DNA from: Panaeolus papilionaceus
Taxonomy: Eukaryota > Basidiomycota > Agaricomycetes > Agaricales
DNA length: 64,000 nt
Direction of reading: 5' to 3'
NCBI GenBank assembly: GCA_015501605.1
Contig: JADNRZ010000017.1
Location: 1,054,001 to 1,118,000 of the forward strand
The notes under the pieces are model-generated. The model was not told the DNA's origin, ran no database searches, and was given only the letters and a program-made list of their open reading frames with translations. Numbering within the stretch: the stretch's first letter is position 1; the number at the start of each line of letters is the position of its first letter. Below, piece after piece: positions 57,271-64,000 of this stretch. The translations under genes and the position numbers were made by a program.

Positions 57271-57682
57271 GAGATATTGAGCAGTGATGGGGGGACAACA
57301 GTGACTACAACCACGACATACCTGCCTCATCCTCCTCCGATACCCGATGTGCACTCCCGCTCCCCCATAACTCCTACCCAATCCCCAATTCTCATTTTAC
57401 CCCTCCCACCCCGCCCCTATTTTATCAATCCACCCCGCCATATTTTATCTACCCGCCCTGCCCTATTTTATCTAGCTTACCTGGCCTCTTTATCTGTAAT
57501 TTACTGATATTCCATTTATGTATTTTTAATGATTATCTGCCTTGCTGAGATAGCCCACTGTCCATGGACAGTCCACTGTTCCCCAACAGTGGACTGTTCA
57601 TGGTCAGTTCTGATGTATGACCGAGTACTGTCCAAATACAGTGGCTCATACATGAAACTAGCCTCAAAGGGTGGGTTAATGC
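57271..57682. repeat. Non-LINE spacer with C-rich tract and hairpin repeat
   Basis: After the LINE B 5' end come GATATTGAGCAGT, a C-rich tract with CCGCCC(T)ATTTTATC words, then 57541-57676 with paired CCACTGTCCATGGACAGTCC palindromes and the ending CTAGCCTCAAAGGGTG shared with 35928-36060. No gene. Confidence 0.5.
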
Positions 57683-58223
57683 CATGGGGATGCTTGGTAA
57701 CTCACTCCAGGGACTATCGCCAGTCCAACGTCATCTCCTGTACCGTATGTGCGTCCTCCTGATTGCCATGTACGGACACAGACTTTGGTTCTTCAGGGGC
57801 TGCCGCAATAAGGAGCTCCTGAAAATGTTTAACAGAATGCAGTGTAAGGCTGCCCTATGGATCACAGGTGCGTTTAAGACCACTCCCATAGGTGGAGCAG
57901 AGGCCCTGGGGGGCCTCCTTCCAATCCCTCTACTCCTTCGTCGTCTGACTGCCTGCTCCACCTGACGCGTCGGGATGCTTGTGTCCAGTCACCCCCTTTG
58001 GGGGTTCCTGGACGAACGGAACTCAGATGCAGCTCTGCTGCATGCTCGTTCCTTTGCCCGCATGTCCAAGTCCGAGAGGGCGAAGACCTCTGGGGCCGTT
58101 ATGGAGATCGTTTCACAACTCCCCCAGCAGACCGAGCCCATCGAGCTGTTACCCGATGAGTCCAGGCCTGGCAATCGACTCACTGAACACTTCCCACATC
58201 AGGTTGACGTCAATGAGACCCTC
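57683..58223 (+). mobile_element. LINE fragment E (ORF2 thumb region)
   Basis: Matches 48362-48862 of LINE A (GMLGNSLQGLSPVQRHLLYR, TGAFKTTPIGGAEALGGLLP). Both ends are truncated. It retains 44 bases (LDERNSDAALLHARS region, about 58009-58052) missing from copies A and B. One stop near 57963 breaks the frame. Confidence 0.85.
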
Positions 58224-58468
58224 TGTAAGGGCACCTCAGACACACACAAGTCCTGGGGGAGATCCAAAGATATATATCAGCTCTACATAAATACAGGAAG
58301 TAGGCTCACCTGGGGGAGATCCAAAGAGAAAGAGGTAAAGGATCAAACCCAGGTGAAACAGCTATTTAAGTGATGAGCTGGCATTGGCATCAGCCTTGAT
58401 GCCAAACAATGCCTTTGGAAACAAACAAAGGGAAACACAAAGGAATGACTATGTAACAGTGGCAACAA
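58224..58468. other. Short non-coding stretch
   Basis: No gene. The word CTGGGGGAGATCCAAAGA occurs twice (about 58254 and 58311), a 57-base direct repeat. Confidence 0.45.
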
Positions 58469-59532
58469 CTAAATAATGAATGAATGGCAACTAAAGGAGA
58501 GTGTAATATAATATCTATGAGTCCATGATATGTCCAGATAATGAGATAGAGCAAAGGAAATGGAGAAAGGAGAGACAGAGAGATGATAATAAGGAAAGGA
58601 ATAGGAGGTAGCAGGAGATCCCCTGACACCTTGGGCATTTGGGATTGTGATGTTGTGGTTCTCACCATCCGTAATGTTGGTTGCGTCCTTGGCAATTTGT
58701 ATTTCGTCCGGTCCATAGTAATGAATGGCGTTGAATGCCTCCAGTAGCGGTTTCCCAAATAGGGCTTTCCATGCACCTCCACTTGCGAATATTTCAAAGG
58801 CTGCTTTGCGTTTTGCACCTGCTAGTTCTACCATTCCATTCCATACCCCTTTCGATGGGATTGCCCTTCCATCTGCCATTCGCATGACTCTCACTGATGG
58901 AGTTGGTTTTGCCAGTCTGTGTTGTATCGCATTGAAGAACTTCTCGTCCAGGACATTGACCATTGCGCCATCATCAAAGTACGCTTCGACTCTGACTCTT
59001 TCACCTTGTGGCCCGTCCAATGAAATCCACTGTGTGAATGGTTTGCTAGGCGATTTTGGTGATGCTTGTTTTTCATGTTTGCAGCTTTCCACTTTCACAC
59101 TGAGGTTGTAGGTGGGGGTATGGGGCGAAATATCATTGCAAGAGGGACGTGATGACATGGCAAAATGGCCGAACAAAGTATTACTAGGGCACTGCAGACT
59201 TGGGACTACTCCATGCTGACCCCGTGGCACTGACTCAGCCTTGCCTCCTTCCGCCTGGTAATCAGGATGGGTTGGGGTTCTGGCATGTGTATGCTCTCTG
59301 TCAGTTTCCTTGGTGATTTGGGAGACTGGTTCATAGCGCACCTCTGTCTGGTAGGCCGACAGGTCCAGGTTTGCGTTGGGATCTGAGGGTCCCCCTTGTG
59401 CCAGTAGTGCTGCGAGAAGCTGGTTGCGGATGTTGTGGGGGATCTGGTTGATCCAGTTGGTGTTCTCCTCGACAATGTTGACTGGTACTGCTGGAGTCCC
59501 TTGAGTGGTGTTGACAGTTGGTGCATAGTTCG
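58469..59532 (-). pseudogene. Retropepsin-like aspartic protease gene remnant
   Basis: A minus-strand frame with an aspartic-protease domain: active-site-like YFDDGAMVNVLDEKFF, a flap-like RMADGRAIPSKGVWNGMVEL, and ALFGKPLLEAFNAIHYYGPD. Basidiomycete genomes carry many such retrotransposon-derived retropepsin proteins. DDG in place of D(T/S)G is how I read this active site, so activity is unsure. The upstream side is cut by the LINE C 5' end at 59533. A probable intron donor follows NAQG (about 58640), so the last 55 codons of the open frame are likely intronic. Confidence 0.65.
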
Positions 59533-59616
59533 ACGCTTCTTGACCCTGAACCACCACCTTCCTATTTGGGCTTACACTCAACAACTCGAATCTACTACTG
59601 CTAAACATCGAGCTCA

Positions 59617-61677
59617 ATGTCAAAGGAGGGGACGCCTCGCGCGTCCAGTTCGTTAGGGGGGCAACGGCCTACAAGCCCTGTCTTCCGCCCACAAATCACA
59701 TCATCGGCACTATTGTTGCCACCAGCAGGGGGAGGCTCCGCGCCTTCTTCAGATCTTGGGGGGTATTCCGCCCCCGGGGCTCGTTCTTCGTCCCCTACAC
59801 CAACAGCACGCTCCGCTCCCCCCAAGGGTGAGGCGAAGAAGCGTTACACCACCCCCGTTCCAGGAGGAAATCAATCGGATCGTCGCAGCGAAGGAGGAGG
59901 GAGCTGGACAACCGTCGCCAGGAAGAGCAGACGCTCTGCTGCTTCCCAACAATCTTACTCGAGGCATTCGTTGGTTCCCTTCGAAGCGGCTGGTACGAAG
60001 GAGGAGGCCAGTGGGGATCTGAAGGCTGCTATTCGCAGTGTGAGGGAGATACGGCACTGGATGGAGAACGGTGCCAACCCGTCCGTATTCGCTAACCAAG
60101 CGGATACAAATCTCTTCGCCCACGAGCTTCTCGAGCTCGTCGAGCGAGTGTCCAGGTCTACCTGGGCAGCAGTTCAGCCCACCGGCAAGCAAGGCGCGCT
60201 GGTGGATGCCCTATTCGATGTCCTCAACGAGTCCTATGACAAAGTTGAAGGAGACATCACAATCAGGCAGCCCCTCGTTGAGGGCTCGCTCCCCCCCTCC
60301 AGCCCACCTCCCGAGATGGAGATGGACGAGGAGTACGATGCAGAGGTGCAGCAGGCCATCGCCGCCGACCTCGACACAACCCCACAGGTCCAGGGCACCG
60401 CGCACGGACCACCCGTGGGAGACCCGGCCTCCACTACCCGAAAGTCGTCGTCTTTCGGAAAGCGGAAGGCCGCGGGATCCGTCCCGACATCCTCCGCCCC
60501 TGTCGCACCCGAAGATACGGAAATGACAGGAACGGCCCCCAAGAAACCGAAAGTTCCCGTAGCCGGGACCTTTCGGAGGCCCTCCGGGCCTCCCCCTCAA
60601 GTGAACCGTCAGACGAAACCCAAACCGTCTTTTGCTGCGGTCGCTAAGCGCTCAACCGTCCCTGGTTGGAAGGCGCCACAGCCGGGCATGTCCAATGCCC
60701 GTGTACAATTCCCGCCCCAGGCCTACCCATCCCAGGTAGCTGGGCCTTCGACGAGCAGAGGCAAAACCAAGAATGCCTCTACTCCGTCTTACGTTGTTAA
60801 GGGCCCGTCTCGTCGACAGGTCCTCATCACTTTCACGGCGCGATCTCTGCCTCCGGTAGACATCGAGCGCCTTTATCAGGAGGTGAATACGGTGCTGGCT
60901 CGCACTGGCGCCGTTATTCGCGCTCTCTCGTGCGGCCCCGCGTTCAACGGGTACACCGTCGAGACCACTCACGTCGCATCGGAAAGGGACATCGCCCTCA
61001 TCCGGTCCGTCGCGAAGAAGTTCTTCCCGGAGACGCAAGGTCCGCTCTCCCCGCAGGTCACCCTGCCCGCCTCGACATCGTACCTCAAGATGGTCGATGT
61101 TCCGGTGTTTTCCTCCTTGACGACTGGCGTCAAGATTACCGAAGAGGACGTGAAGCGCGCGATCTCCGCGTCGCCCCTCATGTCCTCCTTCGCTTTGCGC
61201 ACTAAACCGCGCATCATTCGCAACTCCAAGATGGCCGCCACCGCGACTGTCTATTTCGATCTATGGGATACCCAGCAGGGTGCCCGGGCTAAGACGCTCA
61301 TCGGGAGGTCCATAATGATTTGTGGGCACTCCTGTTCTATTCAGGCGGCTTCGGCCAACCGTGGTGTCCCCTGTTGCCCTAAGTGCTTCAGGTGGGGCCA
61401 CGACATTAAGCACTGTCAGGCTCGAGGCCAGACGTGTCCTATCTGCGGTGGGCCCCACACTAGGGACCAGCACCGATCACTCGCAGGGTGTTGCCGAGGC
61501 AACCCCAACTCTAACCCACCCGTTCCCCCGACTCCGTCGGGGGAGGTGTGCCCTCATCGATTCCCCTGCGTCAACTGCAAAGGGGATCACGCGGCGGATG
61601 CCCGCAACTGCCCGTTCTGGCGTAACCGGTTCGATGAGAACTGGTATGTTAGGGCGTATGCTAAGGTGAGTAGCTGA
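59617..61677 (+). CDS. LINE ORF1 protein, intact, zinc-knuckle nucleic-acid-binding
   Basis: 686 aa from the ATG at 59617. A Ser/Pro-rich N terminus, a helical segment (about 128-215) and an acidic stretch (EMEMDEEYDAEVQQA) are followed by a Lys/Pro-rich middle. Then comes an RRM-like or trimerisation-type region (VLITFTARSLPPVDIERLYQ, AVIRALSCGPAFNGYTVETT). The C-terminal cysteine-rich part has CPKCFRWGHDIKHC (CX2CX4HX4C), CPICGGPHTRDQH and CVNCKGDHAADARNC (CX2CX3HX6C). ORF1 proteins bind element RNA and form the ribonucleoprotein. It is the only fully open LINE gene in the window. ORF2 starts 40 bases downstream in a different frame, suggesting reinitiation. Confidence 0.9.
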   Translation: MSKEGTPRASSSLGGQRPTSPVFRPQITSSALLLPPAGGGSAPSSDLGGYSAPGARSSSPTPTARSAPPKGEAKKRYTTPVPGGNQSDRRSEGGGSWTTVARKSRRSAASQQSYSRHSLVPFEAAGTKEEASGDLKAAIRSVREIRHWMENGANPSVFANQADTNLFAHELLELVERVSRSTWAAVQPTGKQGALVDALFDVLNESYDKVEGDITIRQPLVEGSLPPSSPPPEMEMDEEYDAEVQQAIAADLDTTPQVQGTAHGPPVGDPASTTRKSSSFGKRKAAGSVPTSSAPVAPEDTEMTGTAPKKPKVPVAGTFRRPSGPPPQVNRQTKPKPSFAAVAKRSTVPGWKAPQPGMSNARVQFPPQAYPSQVAGPSTSRGKTKNASTPSYVVKGPSRRQVLITFTARSLPPVDIERLYQEVNTVLARTGAVIRALSCGPAFNGYTVETTHVASERDIALIRSVAKKFFPETQGPLSPQVTLPASTSYLKMVDVPVFSSLTTGVKITEEDVKRAISASPLMSSFALRTKPRIIRNSKMAATATVYFDLWDTQQGARAKTLIGRSIMICGHSCSIQAASANRGVPCCPKCFRWGHDIKHCQARGQTCPICGGPHTRDQHRSLAGCCRGNPNSNPPVPPTPSGEVCPHRFPCVNCKGDHAADARNCPFWRNRFDENWYVRAYAKVSS

Positions 61678-61717
61678 AACGGCTCTGCACCCAAAACTCA
61701 CACAATCGTTCTTAGAA

Positions 61718-64000
61718 ATGAGTCAAACCAAATCTAAGGACATTAGTGTATATTCTCACAATGTTTGTAAAAATTATGAACATATGAATTTGTTACTGGA
61801 CCGTATGCAAACTGCGTACGATCTTCTATTCATCCAAGAGCCCCCATGGCGTGTGATTTGCACAGTGCCATCCACCTCTAACAAGGAGGGCAACAAGGTG
61901 GAAGGACCTCTGGTCCATCCCAACTGGTTACTCTTCGCTGACACGAAGAGCGCCGACAGTCAGCCCCCCCGTGTGATAATGTACGTGGCTCGCAGCCTCG
62001 TGCGATATCGCCCCGCACTCCGTCCGGAATTGTTAAACACCGGGACATTCAGCTACTTTCGCTCTTTGGGGAGCGGGAAGTATTCAACCTCCTCAATGTG
62101 TATTCCGACAGTGGCGGAAGCGCTACGCGCTTCCTCCACGACCACCTCGATGATCTCCCCCCTCTTGTCTACATGGGGGGAGACTTCAACTGCCGCTCTC
62201 ACGTCTGGGATCCAGACGTTGAAGGGCATAACTCCCGCACTGTCCAGATCCAGGAGATCGCGGCCGAGACGGGGTTGCTGTGGGCGGAACCGGTTAATCC
62301 GGGACCCACCCACATCCCCTTTCAGGCAGATCTTTCGCCTACAGTGATCGATCTTGTCTTTCTCAAGGCAGAGTTCTCTCTGTCCCACGCGCCGAAGCGC
62401 GACAGGTCCTGGCAGGGTGTCAGTGATCACATCCCCTGGGATGCACTCTCCCTTGCTCGGAGGAGCCTTCGGCTCCTCCTCGCAAGTCTATCAAGCCTAA
62501 CTCGGACACGGAAAAGGCTTTCTTATCCGCGCTTCGCGCGGGGCTACAAGGCCTCGTCGGACGCGAGTTTGCACGTACTCCTGAGGGGGTGGAGGGCATG
62601 GCTTCGGCTATTGCTCTCTGCTTCCAAGAGGCATGGGACCACCATGCCACGGAGAAGAAAGTCGTCAAGCGATCAAAAGCTTGGTGGAACGACGAATGCG
62701 CGACTGCCCTTTCTGCCTTCCGGGCCACCCGGGGGAGGGAGGAATGGCGGGCCTTTTCGATGCTGAAATCGAGAAAATCGCAGAAACCAACAAGCGCCCC
62801 TGGGACCTAATGAATTGGGTCCAGAAGCGCAAGTTACCGCCGTCGGAGGCTATCCAGTATCGCGGGCAACCGTGTCATACTGTTGACTCGCTGTGGGAAG
62901 GACTCCACGGCACTTACAATTCAGCCACAGATCGGGAGTATGACCTCTCGATCTTGGACGAGCTTCCTCTCTGCAGGAGAGGGAATGGGAGGTTTTCTCC
63001 GGACAGGAGTTGCGCGAAGCCCTAGTAGCGTGCTCCGGTCTCTCTGCACCCGGCCCCGACCACATCACGTGGCGGTACCTGAAGAGGGTCATCGACGCCG
63101 ATGGCGTCGAGACCCTCTTCGTACAGCTGGCCAACGCCTGCCTAACGGCAGGCTATTGGCCCAGCCATTTCAAAGACTCAACCTCGGTTATCATTCCGAA
63201 ACCAGGGAAGGCGTCGTACTCTACTCCGAAGTCGTTCAGGCCAATTGTGCTCCTGAATACTCTCGGTAAAGTCATCGAGAAACTCATCTCGACCCGCATC
63301 CAGTTTGAAAGCATCAAACTGGATATATTCCATCCGTGTCAACTGGGGGGCGTGAAACAGCGCTCAACAGAGGACGCGGGCCTCATCCTCACCCACATGG
63401 TCCGCGCGGGCTGGGCGAAGGGTCTGGTAACCAGTGTGGTGGCATTTGACATCGCGCAGTTCTTCCCATCTTGAACCATGATGTTCTGATGGCTATACTG
63501 GCCAAGCAGGGCTTCCCTGCCAAGGTCCGGAGGTTTTTCGCCTCATATCTTGTAGGACGTTCCACGCGTTATAGCTGGAACACCTTCATCTCTGAGCCAA
63601 TGCCCGCTGATGTGGGGTGGGACAGGGCTCCGCCCTGTCCCCGGTTTATCTGCTCTTTATATTGCTCCGATCATGAAGATCTTCGAGGCGCGCGCCCTAG
63701 CGGGCGCGCTGTCTTGTTACTTGCTGTCGTTTGTCGACGATGGCACTCTCATTTGCCAGGCCAAGAAATTGACCGACAATATCGCCGCCCTTCGGGCGGC
63801 GTATTCTATTATCTTCACCTTGTTACTGCAATGGCCTTAGTGCTGGAACATGACAAGTCTGAATTATTCCACTTCTCGCGTAGACGAGATGGTGTTAATC
63901 CCCCCATTGATTTGGGGTACGCGCCCTATACGGGCGCTACGCCGTTGAAGCCCAAACCTATTTGGAGGTACTTGGGCTTTTACTTTGACCGCGGGCTCAC
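61718..64000 (+). pseudogene. LINE ORF2 (APE endonuclease-RT), frameshifted, truncated by window edge
   Basis: Starts MSQTKSKDISVYSHNVCKNY. Endonuclease motifs: LLFIQEPPWR, LVYMGGDFNCRSHVWD and VSDHIPW. RT motifs: IIPKPGKASYSTPKSFRPIV, VAFDIAQFFPS and LLSFVDDGTLICQ (catalytic DD about 63735). Frame changes near 62090, 62490, 62755, 62985 and 63472, and a stop after FFPS, break it. The sequence continues past 64000. Confidence 0.9.

Larger units (their letters stand above)
59533..64000 (+). mobile_element. LINE copy C, plus strand, runs off the right edge
   Basis: Same family as copies A, B, D and E. The 5' end lies at about ACGCTTCTTGACCCTGAACC (59533), followed by an 84-base 5' UTR, intact ORF1, a 40-base spacer and a damaged ORF2 still in the RT region at the window end. 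Confidence 0.93.

Noticed and set aside
59749..61701. Antisense and alternative-frame open stretches within LINE ORF1
   Set aside because: GC-rich coding sequence leaves long shadow frames; the 59617 frame carries the zinc knuckles.
1..64000. tRNA and rRNA genes
   Set aside because: No cloverleaf with T-loop GGTTCRANYCC-type signature or rRNA-like block was recognised by eye; a covariance-model scan would be the deciding test.

Overview
The window looks like genomic DNA of a mushroom-forming basidiomycete (Agaricomycetes). The evidence is short spliceosomal introns (about 45-65 nt), class I hydrophobin genes, an intron-rich valyl-tRNA synthetase gene, and transposon families typical of that group: KDZ transposase with a CxC2-type cysteine cluster, TET/JBP-like dioxygenase, Ty3/Gypsy chromovirus, and an APE-type LINE whose ORF1 carries CCHC knuckles. 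No RNA gene was recognised.

Bases 1-12300 are the gene-bearing part. They hold a PTC7-like PP2C phosphatase (minus), a hydrophobin pseudogene (minus), an intact hydrophobin-like gene (plus), a poorly resolved minus-strand gene, and an 18-exon valyl-tRNA synthetase gene whose exon phases all agree (1066 aa). Bases 12300-16370 are AT-rich repeat-laden DNA with two small gene remnants and a MITE-like inverted repeat.

From 16373 to the end the window is a stack of mobile elements. (1) An old plus-strand Ty3/Gypsy copy (16373-27585, truncated in RT) contains a younger minus-strand copy of the same family (18340-26118) with 592-bp LTRs and a perfect 5-bp duplication CTAAC. The younger copy carries gag, pol with chromodomain, and a third zinc-knuckle ORF in the same frame as pol. 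(2) Two related foldback elements (27586-31229 and about 32300-35927) have 1.1-1.3 kb inverted arms and flank a LINE fragment that itself contains a small nested LINE insertion. (3) A large KDZ DNA transposon (about 36060-48180) carries a transposase, a TET/JBP-like dioxygenase, an HMG-box-type protein and an unknown acidic protein. (4) Six copies or fragments of one LINE family occur. They include a tail-to-tail pair (48181-50413 plus, 50682-57270 minus) and a copy with intact ORF1 running off the right edge (59533-64000). (5) A retropepsin-like gene remnant lies at 58469-59532.

A signature runs through all the DNA and LTR elements. Reading frames are otherwise open but broken by TGA at positions where the family or a sister copy has arginine, as expected for CGA to TGA change at a CpG. 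All four LTR-LTR differences in the younger Gypsy copy are transitions at CpG. The TET-like enzyme has Asn where its family has the iron-binding Asp, and that change also fits a CpG transition. This points to cytosine methylation and deamination acting on transposons, including the one that carries a putative methylcytosine oxidase.
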